Part shown: in pieces, positions 46,391 to 53,949 of the stretch
How positions within the stretch are numbered: the stretch's first letter is position 1
How the letters are laid out: every line of letters starts with the position of its first letter
NCBI RefSeq assembly: GCF_000600335.2
Contig: NZ_KK088637.1
Location: 18,256 to 82,255, forward strand
Source of the DNA: Rubellimicrobium mesophilum DSM 19309
Lineage (GTDB): Bacteria > Pseudomonadota > Alphaproteobacteria > Rhodobacterales > Rhodobacteraceae
Direction: 5' to 3'
Length of the DNA: 64,000 nucleotides
Made by a program: the position numbers and the translations under genes
The notes under the pieces: model-generated
The model's input: the letters and a program-made list of their open reading frames with translations, nothing else
What the model was told of the DNA's origin: nothing
Database searches by the model: none

Positions 46391-47782
46391 TCACGGATTC
46401 GGGGTCGGCCTCCCCCAGCCGCCCGTTCGCGCCCGCCCCGGCGCAGGGCTCCGCCCCGGCTTCGGCCCGCGCCCGAGCAGCACCTCCGCCGCGACGCGCG
46501 GCCGGAACAGGGCGCCGGGCGGCTCGACGAAGCCGATCACCCGGTAGAAGGCGTCGGCGACGACGGCGCTGCGGCAGGTGGCCGCCTGCACCCGCGCCAT
46601 GTACCACTGCAGCGGCCGCAGCGACCGGGGCGCCTGCCCGGCCAGCTCCGGCAGGCGGAAGTCCTCGACGGCGACGCCCGTCCAGGCGGCGTCGGCGATC
46701 CGCCCGGCCTCGCGGAACCAGCGCGCCTGCATCCCCGCCGTCGCGCCCTCCCGCGCGGCCGCTTCCAGCCAGCGCCCCAGCGCCTCGGCCTCCAGCGCCG
46801 CCACCGTCATGCCCTGTCCGTAAAGCGGGTTGAAGCTCGCCAAGGCGTCGCCCACCGCCAGCAGCCCCGCCGGAAGGCGCCCGGTCCGGTCGTAGCGCCG
46901 CCGCTGGCTTCCCGGATAGCGGTAGCGCACCACCTCCGACACCGGGTCGAGGTCGCGCAGCACGTCGTGGAGGTCCGGCACCGGCAGCGTCCGGGCGAAG
47001 GCCAGCATCTCCGCCCGGTCCACCGGCACCGGCTGCTCGAACAGCGTCCCGAGCGTCACGATCCAGCGCTCCCCCTCCACCGGGAACATCAGGCCGAACC
47101 GCCCGGCGGCCCGGTCGCCCACGATCAGCGCCCGCCAGTCCGGCCCCCTAGGCGCCTTGGCGAAGAACGCGCTCGCGTAGTTGACCTGGACCGGGATCCG
47201 CTCGGTCGGGACCTCGCCATGGCCCATCTGCCGCAGCCGCTCCGGCACCGAGCTGCCCCGCCCCGTGGCATCCACCACGAGGTCCGCCTCCAGCACCTCC
47301 TCCGCCAGGCCCTGCACCCGCACCCCGGCCAGCGCGCCCTCCGCCCCGACCACGAGGCCCTGCAGCCGGACGCCCTCGCGGATGGCGACGTTCGGCAAGG
47401 CGCGGACCCGCTGCGCGACATGGGCCTCCAGCAGCGGCCGGCTCAGCGCCAGGACGCGCAGCTCGGAATCGTGCCGCAGCCGCCAGGCCCCCTCGTTGTG
47501 CCAGGCCAGCTCGCGCCCGACGCGGACCCCGACGGCCCCCTCCGCCGCCAGCTCGGCCGCGATCCCCGGCAGCAGCCGCTCCAGCGCGGCCTGGCCGCCG
47601 GGAAGCAGGATATGGAGATGGTTGGCCTGCGGCACCCCCCGTCGCGCCTCGGCCCGGCGCGGCAGGGCATCCCTCTCGATCAGGGTGACGCGCTCGAACC
47701 GCTCCGCGAGGGCCCGCGCAGCCAGGAGGCCCGCCATGCTGGCGCCCGCGACGACGGCATGGCGAAACGACGGATGGGACAT
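46391..47782 (-). CDS. FAD-dependent monooxygenase/epoxidase-like protein
   Basis: A 463-residue flavoprotein of the squalene-epoxidase/LasC-like group: FAD-binding HAVVAGASMAGLLAARALAE at the N-terminus, an ANHLHILLPGG segment, DLVVDATGRGSSVPERL, and the second FAD motif LLAVGDALASFNPLYGQGMT. No membrane segment is evident. ATG 47782 follows AAGGAGACGAG; about 96 open codons upstream lack any domain. Substrate unknown; no biosynthetic cluster surrounds it. Confidence 0.82.
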   Translation of the reverse strand: MSHPSFRHAVVAGASMAGLLAARALAERFERVTLIERDALPRRAEARRGVPQANHLHILLPGGQAALERLLPGIAAELAAEGAVGVRVGRELAWHNEGAWRLRHDSELRVLALSRPLLEAHVAQRVRALPNVAIREGVRLQGLVVGAEGALAGVRVQGLAEEVLEADLVVDATGRGSSVPERLRQMGHGEVPTERIPVQVNYASAFFAKAPRGPDWRALIVGDRAAGRFGLMFPVEGERWIVTLGTLFEQPVPVDRAEMLAFARTLPVPDLHDVLRDLDPVSEVVRYRYPGSQRRRYDRTGRLPAGLLAVGDALASFNPLYGQGMTVAALEAEALGRWLEAAAREGATAGMQARWFREAGRIADAAWTGVAVEDFRLPELAGQAPRSLRPLQWYMARVQAATCRSAVVADAFYRVIGFVEPPGALFRPRVAAEVLLGRGPKPGRSPAPGRARTGGWGRPTPNP

Positions 47783-48094
47783 GACTCGTCTCCTTCGTGA
47801 CACGCACAGGACCCGACGCCGCGACCCCCGGACGGCCGCCACGCGCCCCGGCCACGGCCAAGGGGCGGCGGGCGACGCGGCCCCGGGGCCGCGAGTCGGT
47901 TCGACGGGAAAGGGCCGGACCAGCCATGGCTCTGGCTCCGGTTGCCGCTCCGCGCGGGGCAGCGGCCCGGACGGGACCGGCGGGATGGCCGAGGCGCATC
48001 GCCGCAGGCCGGGTCGGGGGACGAGGCCCCACGCACCCCGGATGCTACCACGGCGAGCGGATCGCCTCAAAGGGAAGGCGCCGCCCCGGCCCGC
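47783..48094. other. Intergenic region, no gene seen
   Basis: This lies between the acetyltransferase stop and the flavoprotein start on the same strand. The flavoprotein frame stays open through it, but with arginine/proline-rich composition. It probably holds the flavoprotein promoter; no consensus was recognised. Confidence 0.4.
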
Positions 48095-48721
48095 TTACGC
48101 CATCTTCAGCGCATCCCGCACGGCTTCGAAGAAGTCCCCCACCTGCCGCCCGTCCACCAGCGCGTGGTGCACCTGGATCGTCATGGCGCAGGACCACCGC
48201 CCCTCCGCCTCGACGAACCTCCCCCACGACACGCGCGGGATGCAGTCCTCGGCATGGGGCAGGGCGTTGTCGAGCGCCGTGTAGTCCAGCCAGGGCAGGC
48301 AGCTCAGATAGGCGAGGTCGTCCCGCGACCCGTCGTTCGCCGCCAAGGGCAGCCCCGCCCGCACCGCCTCGATCCTCTCGCGGCAGACCCGGTCGAACCC
48401 CTCGAACGAGGGCTCCCAGGGCACGTAGGCGTAGTTGAAGTTGCCGTCCGGCAGCGGCACCGCCATCGACAGCTCGACCCGGTCGTATTCCGTCACGACC
48501 TCCCCCCGGAACCTCATCCGCAGCTCCGGCACCGCATGGACCCCGCATCCGATCGCCCAGACGCAGGCCCGGAACGGCGACAGCCCCGCGCGCCGCCCCG
48601 CCTTCAGCCGCGTCACGTCCACCCGCGAGGTGATCGCGTAATGCGGCCTCTGGAACCCCCGGAAGAAGCGGAACTGGTCCGCCCGGTTCCAGACCCCGAG
48701 GTCCACCACCCGTCCCGCCAT
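48095..48721 (-). CDS. Type A chloramphenicol-acetyltransferase-like protein
   Basis: A 208-residue protein of the CatA fold: FRFFRGFQRPHYAITSRVDV near the start, PRVSWGRF near the C-terminus, and the catalytic TIQVHHALVDGRQVGDFFEA with H186 as general base. Size and motifs match type A CAT. Chromosomal members in environmental bacteria do not always give resistance, so the natural substrate is open. It is divergent from the hydrolase gene (63 bases between starts), with GGAGGAGG before the ATG. Confidence 0.9.
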   Translation of the reverse strand: MAGRVVDLGVWNRADQFRFFRGFQRPHYAITSRVDVTRLKAGRRAGLSPFRACVWAIGCGVHAVPELRMRFRGEVVTEYDRVELSMAVPLPDGNFNYAYVPWEPSFEGFDRVCRERIEAVRAGLPLAANDGSRDDLAYLSCLPWLDYTALDNALPHAEDCIPRVSWGRFVEAEGRWSCAMTIQVHHALVDGRQVGDFFEAVRDALKMA

Positions 48722-48784
48722 GCTTGCCTCCTCCGCCGCTCCTGCCATCTTCCATCCCAGCCCCGCCCCCGCAAGAACCCGGCC

Positions 48785-49516
48785 ATGACCCGTCTCCTCG
48801 CCCTCCTCGCCCTCCTCCCCGCCCCGGCCCTCGCCGACAGCTTCATCCTCGTCCCCGGCGCCTTCGGCGGCGCCTGGTCCTGGGACGCCGTGGTCCCCCT
48901 CCTCGAGGCGCAGGGCCACCACGTCACCGCCGTCGAGCTGAAGGGCGAAGGCACGCGCCTCGCCGAGAACGGCCCCGAGGTCTCCGTCCAGGACCACGTC
49001 GCCGACGTCGTCGCCGCCATCGAGGCCGCAGAGCCCCCCGTCATCCTCGTCGCCCATTCCTACGGCGGCCGCCCCGCCAGCGGCGCCTGGGACCGGGAGC
49101 GCGACAGGGTCGCCCATGTCGTCTTCGTCGAGGCCCCGGTCCCGCTGCGCGACACCGGCCTCCCCGCCGACACCCAGTCCCTCGCCTTCGTCGTCACCAC
49201 CTACCCCGAGGCCGCCGATTCCGGGATGCTCCAGCCCCCGCCCGTCCGCGCCGGGACCTACGGCCACGACCTCACCCCCATGTCGCTCAAGGCGCTCTAC
49301 GACCCCGTCCCCCTCTCCGCGCCGCTGCCCCCCACCCCCGGCACCTTCGTCTACGCCGCCTCCTCCGAGATCGCGGGCTTCCGCCGCCTGGGCGAGCTCC
49401 TCCGCGACCGGAAGGGCTGGGACCTGCGCGAGGTCCCCGGCGGCCACGACATCCCCCTCGACCAGCCCGAGGCCCTGGCGACGATCCTTCTCGACATCGC
49501 CGACCGCACCGACTGA
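48785..49516 (+). CDS. Exported alpha/beta-hydrolase
   Basis: A 243-residue protein with a short signal peptide (MTRLLALLALLPAPALA) and an alpha/beta-hydrolase fold: SFILVPGAFGGAWSWDAVVP, the nucleophile in LVAHSYGG (S92) and the histidine in EVPGGHDIPLDQPEAL. The fold resembles salicylate-esterase-like (MES/HNL) hydrolases. Probably a periplasmic esterase. It is divergent from the CatA-like gene. Confidence 0.85.
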   Translation: MTRLLALLALLPAPALADSFILVPGAFGGAWSWDAVVPLLEAQGHHVTAVELKGEGTRLAENGPEVSVQDHVADVVAAIEAAEPPVILVAHSYGGRPASGAWDRERDRVAHVVFVEAPVPLRDTGLPADTQSLAFVVTTYPEAADSGMLQPPPVRAGTYGHDLTPMSLKALYDPVPLSAPLPPTPGTFVYAASSEIAGFRRLGELLRDRKGWDLREVPGGHDIPLDQPEALATILLDIADRTD

Positions 49517-49639
49517 CGCGCCCTCCCGGGCCCACCCTCGGGCGGCCTCCCGCGCGGCCTGCGCCCACGGCCTGGGCATATCCCATGGGGGATGGCAGGC
49601 CGAGCCCCGCCCCACCGCGCGGCCTCGTCGCCCTGCCAG

Positions 49640-49766
49640 CTCCGCCTGCCAGCCGGGGCATTCCGTGCCCCGCACGGTGCTCCGGGCGCGCCCTGCCGGC
49701 CCGGCTTGCCAGCCGGGCGTTCGGCGCTGATCACCGTGCCCCGCACGGTGCTCCGGGCGCGCCTCA
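49640..49766. repeat. Dispersed two-hairpin repeat, copy 3 (tandem, after FUSC gene)
   Basis: Two units in tandem, each ending GCACGGTGCTCCGGGCGCGCC. The stem is ACCGTGC/GCACGGT and the second hairpin GCCCGGCT-TGCC-AGCCGGGC is identical to copy 1. The last unit overlaps the stop codon of the FUSC gene at 49764-49766. Confidence 0.75.
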
Positions 49767-50771
49767 CCCCTCCACCTCGATCAGCGCCTCCAGCGTCCGC
49801 CGCACCTCCCGCAGCCCGAAGGCCACCGCCGTCTGCGCGTCGTGCTCCGGCGCCACGGCCTCGCCCGCGTCCACCGCCGCCTTCAGCCGCGAGAGCAGCG
49901 AGTCGATCTCGCCGATCCCCGCCTCGGCCCGCCGTCCCTCCGCCATCCTGGTCAGCGCCTCGCAGGTCTCCCGCCGCAGCGCCTCCACCTCGCCCCGCAT
50001 CCCCTCGCCCGCCGCCGGAGCCGCCTCGGCCCCCGCTGCCCGGTCCAGGATGATGACCGAATCGTGCAGCTCCCGCAGCGCCTCGATCCGCCGCCGCATC
50101 CCCTCCCGGTCCACGAACTTCGCCGAGGCCATCGCCTCCTGCGCGAGCCACACCGCCTCGCCCCAGGCGCTCACGTGCTCGGCCACCCGCGCCTCGCGCC
50201 CCTCCTCCACCGTCGCCTCCAGCGCGTCCGAGAGCCGCGTCGCCGTCGCCCGCAGAGCCCGCCGGAACTGCCGCTCGAAGCGCGCCTCCGCCCGGTCCGG
50301 CCAGACCAGCATCGCCACCACGACCCCGATCGCGCCCCCCGCCACGATCCCGACGCTGGTGGTCGTCGCCGTCTCCACCAGCGGCCCCTGGTCGCCGCCC
50401 AGCGCCATCCCCACCACCGGCACGACGCCCAGCGCCCAACTGGGCCGCAGCGCCGAGGCGCCCATGATGACGAGGAGCGACAGCCCCAGCGCCGCCGCCG
50501 TCCCCCAGCCCCCCGGCACGACCGCGAGGCACAGGAGCCCCAGCAGGCTCCCCGCCAGCGCCGACTGCAGCCGGATCGCGAGCTGCCCGAGCGTCCCGCC
50601 CACCGACCTCTCGATCCCGGTGACGGCCATCATGATGACGAGGAACGGGTCCACGAACCCCAGCCAGCGCGCCACCACGTAGGCCACCGCCCCCGCCACG
50701 CCCGCCTGCACGCCCAGCCGCGCCGCATCCCGCCAGGCGTCCCGATGGAGCCCTCCCAGCCACCCCAGCAT
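49764..50771 (-). CDS. FUSC/aromatic acid exporter-like membrane protein
   Basis: A 335-residue protein. The N-terminal half has about six membrane segments (AGVAGAVAYVVARWLG, PFLVIMMAVTG, SALAGSLLGLLCLAVVP, LGLSLLVIMGASALRPSWAL, VGIVAGGAIGVVVAMLVWP) as in the FUSC/ArAE family, and the second half is a cytoplasmic helical domain. Such proteins export aromatic acids or related compounds. Here there is one membrane bundle, so it may act as a dimer. The stop overlaps the repeat unit downstream. Confidence 0.75.
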   Translation of the reverse strand: MLGWLGGLHRDAWRDAARLGVQAGVAGAVAYVVARWLGFVDPFLVIMMAVTGIERSVGGTLGQLAIRLQSALAGSLLGLLCLAVVPGGWGTAAALGLSLLVIMGASALRPSWALGVVPVVGMALGGDQGPLVETATTTSVGIVAGGAIGVVVAMLVWPDRAEARFERQFRRALRATATRLSDALEATVEEGREARVAEHVSAWGEAVWLAQEAMASAKFVDREGMRRRIEALRELHDSVIILDRAAGAEAAPAAGEGMRGEVEALRRETCEALTRMAEGRRAEAGIGEIDSLLSRLKAAVDAGEAVAPEHDAQTAVAFGLREVRRTLEALIEVEG

Positions 50772-50919
50772 CCCGGTCCCCCCGCTCCGCGCGACCCGGG
50801 GGGAACGCCCGGGGCCATGGAACGGTTCGGCCCCGGCCCCGCGGGTCGGGCCTCCACCCCATCATCCCCGGCCAAGGCCACGCGACGCCGCCACGGGGGC
50901 AGGACGCCCCCGCGCCCGC

Positions 50920-51501
50920 CTACCGCCCCATGGCGATCCAGACGCCGCCCAGCGCCGTGGCCCAGCCCATCCCTCGCACGAGGGCGCCGTGGCGCCGCAT
51001 CCCCATCGAATAGCCCCAGGCGACGAACAGCCCCACCGCGTGCAGCACCGCCGTCGAGGCCACGAAGCCCAGCCCGAAGGCCAGCGCCCCGGCGGACCCC
51101 AGCTCGCCCCCATGCGCGTGCCCGTGCATCATCCCGAAGAGCCCCGCCAGCACCCCCGCTATGCCCAGCGGCACCCGCACCATCAGCCCCACCGCCAGCC
51201 CCAGCGCCAGCACCGAGCCCAGCACCATCGGCTCCACGAGCGGCAGCGCGACGCCCATGAGCGCCAGCCCGAACCCCCCGATCATGGACGCCACGAAGCA
51301 GCTCGGCAGCGCCCACCGCGCCCGCCCCCCCAGCACCGCGCCCCAGAGCCCGACGCCCACCATCGCCAGCACATGATCGAGCCCCAGCAGCGGATGCGAC
51401 AGCCCCGCCATGAACGACCCATGCTCCGCCGGATCGAGATGCGCGAGCGCCGGCGTGGCGGCGAGGGCAAGCAGGAGCGCAAGGGGAAGGGTTCGGAACA
51501 T
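50920..51501 (-). CDS. HupE/UreJ family protein
   Basis: A 193-residue membrane protein with a signal-like first segment (FRTLPLALLLALAATPALAH) and the family motif LSHPLLGLDHVLAMVGVG, whose histidines and aspartate are thought to bind nickel; a second site may be GLFGMMHGHAHG. HupE/UreJ proteins move Ni2+ for hydrogenase or urease, but neither enzyme is encoded here, so the metal and purpose remain open. Confidence 0.9.
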   Translation of the reverse strand: MFRTLPLALLLALAATPALAHLDPAEHGSFMAGLSHPLLGLDHVLAMVGVGLWGAVLGGRARWALPSCFVASMIGGFGLALMGVALPLVEPMVLGSVLALGLAVGLMVRVPLGIAGVLAGLFGMMHGHAHGGELGSAGALAFGLGFVASTAVLHAVGLFVAWGYSMGMRRHGALVRGMGWATALGGVWIAMGR

Positions 51502-51671
51502 CGGACGGCTCCAAGGACCGGGACCCCAGCCCCATACCCGCCCCTCGCGAGCCCGGCCAGCCCTAGGGTGAGCGCTCGCACGCACCATCTTGAAGGCCAG
51601 GGTCGCGCCCAACGCACCTCCAGGGGAACGGCAGGACCAGGACCCACGGAGGGCTGCGTCGGTCCGGAGAC

Positions 51672-51743
51672 CTATTCGAACATCATCACGAGTTCGCTCG
51701 CCACGAAGCCGACGATGATGAGCAACAAGACGGCCTTCTTCAC
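51672..51743 (-). CDS. Candidate 23-residue membrane micropeptide
   Basis: The frame GTG-AAG-AAG... encodes KKAVLLLIIVGFVASELV followed by MMFE and TAG: two lysines, a hydrophobic stretch long enough to cross a membrane, and an acidic end, the pattern of KdpF-like small membrane proteins. GAGAGG lies about seven bases before the GTG. Evidence is composition and ribosome site only. Confidence 0.3.
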   Translation of the reverse strand: MKKAVLLLIIVGFVASELVMMFE

Positions 51744-52063
51744 TTGAGTCCCTCTCACCTTGGCGCCACCGACATGGGGTCGGCCGGCCGGGAATGAAAG
51801 ACCCGAAGCCGCGCTCGGTCCGCGCCGGCTCGGCCCGACCGCTGCGGCCCGGCTCGGATGGCCTCCCCGAAAGCCGGCGGACCCCTCCCCTTGACGTCCG
51901 AAGCGTCCCTGCTTCCCGCAAGCAGCAGGTCGATGCCCGCCGACGCCGGGGCGACGGGGGGCGGGAGGTCCCCCATTCGCAGCACCCTCGCGATTGGCGT
52001 CCCGGAACCCGGCTTTCCGACGTGACCACCCCGGCGCCGTCCAGCCTAGCGCGTCCACCCCCC

Positions 52064-52129
52064 GACGCAACACCCCTGCTCAGCGGATTCCCCTGCGGCC
52101 GGAACGGCTTAGGCCCTGGGTGTTGCGTC
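52064..52129. repeat. 66-bp inverted repeat with 12-bp perfect arms
   Basis: GACGCAACACCC at 52064-52075 is exactly complementary to GGGTGTTGCGTC at 52118-52129. Between them a smaller GGCC...GGCC pairing is possible. It lies 90 bases upstream of the 52219 gene and could be an RNA hairpin in its leader or a regulator site. No T-run follows. Confidence 0.5.
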
Positions 52130-52218
52130 CCCCCACCCCCCACCGAACGCCCCGCTTACCATTCGTTAACCCCGCCCTGCGACTCTCTCCCCCAAGCCCC
52201 CCGAAGGGAGAGACCGCC

Positions 52219-52500
52219 ATGCCCCAGATCGACCACCGCGCCGCCCGCCTCGCCTACCTGAGCGCCCTCCGCGCCCACGCCCACAAGCTCGCCCACGACC
52301 TGCCCGAGCTCGACTGGGCCCGCACCCGCGCCGAATCCCTCCTCGCGGTCACCATCGCCTCTCCCTCGCGCCTGGAGGCCGTGGCTGCCCACGCGCGCCA
52401 GCTCACCGACTGGTTCACGACGCAATACCTGGAGATGAACTGGAACTGGTCGCCGGCCCCGAAGCGAACCGAGCCCACGGCGCGACCTGCCCTTTCCTTA
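52219..52500 (+). CDS. Small helical hypothetical protein, 3' end uncertain
   Basis: It begins MPQIDHRAARLAYLSALRAH, then KLAHDLPELDWARTRAESLL and EAVAAHARQLTDWFTTQYLE: a convincing three-helix product with GAAGGGAGAG before the ATG. In this frame no stop occurs for almost 8 kb, because it runs antisense to core genes. A TAG at 52498-52500 in a neighbouring frame, just before two hairpins, is where the gene would end after a one-base correction. I annotate to that point as a likely frameshifted or mis-sequenced gene. Confidence 0.5.
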
Positions 52501-52520
52501 GCCACAAATATCCCGGGGGA

Positions 52521-52552
52521 GGTCCCCGCAGGGGACCGGGGGCAGAGCCCCC
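52521..52552. terminator. Double hairpin between convergent genes
   Basis: GGTCCCC-GCA-GGGGACC (52521-52537) is followed directly by GGGGGC-AGA-GCCCCC (52538-52552), eight bases outside the cmk stop. On the minus strand the hairpins are followed, after more GC bases, by ATATTTG, a partial T-run. Probably a bidirectional transcript end. Confidence 0.55.
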
Positions 52553-52560
52553 TAGCAATC

Positions 52561-53172
52561 TCAGCGCCCCAGCCGCTCCCGCACCACCGCCAGCGCCGCG
52601 CTCACGGCCTCCTCGATCCCCAGCCCCGAGGTGTCGATCACCACCGCGTCCCCGGCGGGCCTCAACGGCGCCACGTCGCGCCCGGCGTCCCGCGCGTCCC
52701 GCGCCCGCACCTCCGCCAGCGTCCCCTCCAGCGTCACCTCCTGCCCCGCCGCCACCAGCTCGCGATACCGTCGCCCCGCCCGCGCCTCGGCGCTCGCGGT
52801 GACGAACAGCTTCGCCTCCGCCTCCGGGCAGATCACCGTGCCGATGTCGCGCCCGTCCATCACCGCGCCCCCTTCGCGCCGGGCGAACGCTTTCTGCACG
52901 TCGAGGAGCGCCACCCGAACCGCCGGGATGGCCGCCACCCGGGACGCCTCCTGCGCCACTGCGGCCGTCCGCAGCCGCGCCCCGTCGAGGCCCCCTGGAT
53001 CGAGACCCTGCGCCGCCTCCACCGGGTCCTGACCCTCCAGGCTCTTGGCCGCGACCGCGCGATACAGGAGCCCGGTGTCGAGATGCGCGAAGCCGAGCTC
53101 ACGCGCCAGCGCCTTGGCGATGGTCCCCTTGCCCGAGGCCGCCGGCCCGTCGATGGCCACCGTGAAGATCAT
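52561..53172 (-). CDS. cmk: Cytidylate kinase
   Basis: A 203-residue kinase phosphorylating CMP/dCMP. P-loop MIFTVAIDGPAASGKGT (residues 9-17), then LGFAHLDTGLLYRAVA, the GRDIGTVICPEA motif and the arginine-rich lid (RARDARDAGRDVAPLRPAGD). The start at ATG 53172 fits the family; additional upstream codons are arginine-rich. It usually neighbours rpsA; here about 8 kb separate them. aroA lies upstream on the same strand, with a plus-strand VOC gene in between. Confidence 0.97.
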   Translation of the reverse strand: MIFTVAIDGPAASGKGTIAKALARELGFAHLDTGLLYRAVAAKSLEGQDPVEAAQGLDPGGLDGARLRTAAVAQEASRVAAIPAVRVALLDVQKAFARREGGAVMDGRDIGTVICPEAEAKLFVTASAEARAGRRYRELVAAGQEVTLEGTLAEVRARDARDAGRDVAPLRPAGDAVVIDTSGLGIEEAVSAALAVVRERLGR

Positions 53173-53239
53173 CCCGCTCCCCTTGCGCCGCCGGCCGTCC
53201 AAGCCGATCCTCCGGCACATCTAGAGGAGCCCCGCCCCG

Positions 53240-53677
53240 ATGGGAACCGGACGACCGCCCGAACCCTGGGCCATGCTGATGACCGAGCTGATGGTCAGCG
53301 ACTTCCCCCGCAGCCTCGCCTTCTGGACGGGCCCCCTGGGCTTCTCGGTGGCCTTCGAGCGCCCGGGCCAGGACTTCGCCTGCCTGAGCCGTCCCGAGGG
53401 CGCGCAGGTGATGATCTACCAGCGCGACGGCGACTGGGAGACGGGACCGATGGAGCCCCCCTACGGGCGCGGCGCCATCGTTCAGGTCTACGTCTCGGAC
53501 GTGGAGCAGGTGCACCGGGCCGTGCTGGCCTCGGGGGTCACGCCCTATGTGGAGCTGCGCGAGAAGTGGCGCGACTGGGGCGACCGCCTCGGCGGCCAGC
53601 GCGAGTTCCTGGTGCAGGACCCCGACGGCTACCTCGTGATGGTCGCGCAGCGGCTGGGCGAGCGTCCCCTGCCCTGA
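53240..53677 (+). CDS. VOC (glyoxalase/bleomycin-resistance) family protein
   Basis: A 145-residue protein with the two beta-alpha-beta modules of the VOC fold: LMTELMVSDFPRSLAFWTGP with LGFSVAFERPGQDFACL, and AIVQVYVSDVEQVHRAVLAS with REFLVQDPDGYLVMVAQRLG. It resembles the bleomycin-binding branch, but the substrate is unknown. It is inserted between cmk and the 85-aa gene, on the opposite strand. Confidence 0.88.
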   Translation: MGTGRPPEPWAMLMTELMVSDFPRSLAFWTGPLGFSVAFERPGQDFACLSRPEGAQVMIYQRDGDWETGPMEPPYGRGAIVQVYVSDVEQVHRAVLASGVTPYVELREKWRDWGDRLGGQREFLVQDPDGYLVMVAQRLGERPLP

Positions 53678-53684
53678 CCGCCCC

Positions 53685-53942
53685 TCAGGGCGTCCGCGAG
53701 GACCGCCCGAACTTGGCCATCAGCCGCGCCGCCGCCGCGATCGCGAGCACGCCCCCGACGATCGCCCGGCGCTTCAGCGACCCGGGCTTCGGCGGCTTCG
53801 CCTCCTCGCGCGCCCGCGCCGCCTCGACCTTGGCCCTCGCCTCGGCCCGGAGCGCCCGCGTCCGCCGCATCGCCACCGCCTCGGGCGTGTTGTCGAGCAG
53901 CTCCTCCATCGAGCGCCCCTCCGGCTTCGGCTCCTCGCTCAT
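53685..53942 (-). CDS. Small single-pass protein downstream of aroA (85 aa)
   Basis: The N-terminus is acidic and polar (EEPKPEGRSMEELLDNTPEA), followed by a basic alanine-rich helix (TRALRAEARAKVEAARAREE) and one weak membrane segment (RRAIVGGVLAIAAAARLMAK). It starts seven bases after the aroA stop and is probably cotranscribed. No named family known to me. Confidence 0.6.
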   Translation of the reverse strand: MSEEPKPEGRSMEELLDNTPEAVAMRRTRALRAEARAKVEAARAREEAKPPKPGSLKRRAIVGGVLAIAAAARLMAKFGRSSRTP

Positions 53943-53949
53943 CGCGTCC

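Larger units (their letters stand above)
51502..52218. other. Long intergenic region with hairpin and possible micro-ORF
   Basis: About 717 bases between the HupE gene and a small plus-strand gene. It holds a possible 23-codon membrane peptide (51672-51743) and a 66-bp inverted repeat (52064-52129), listed separately. Other frames are low-complexity and unsupported. Confidence 0.4.

Noticed and set aside
45443-47800. A 785-codon open frame on the plus strand
   Set aside because: It is antisense to the DUF2189 and flavoprotein genes, without any domain; an artefact of high GC.
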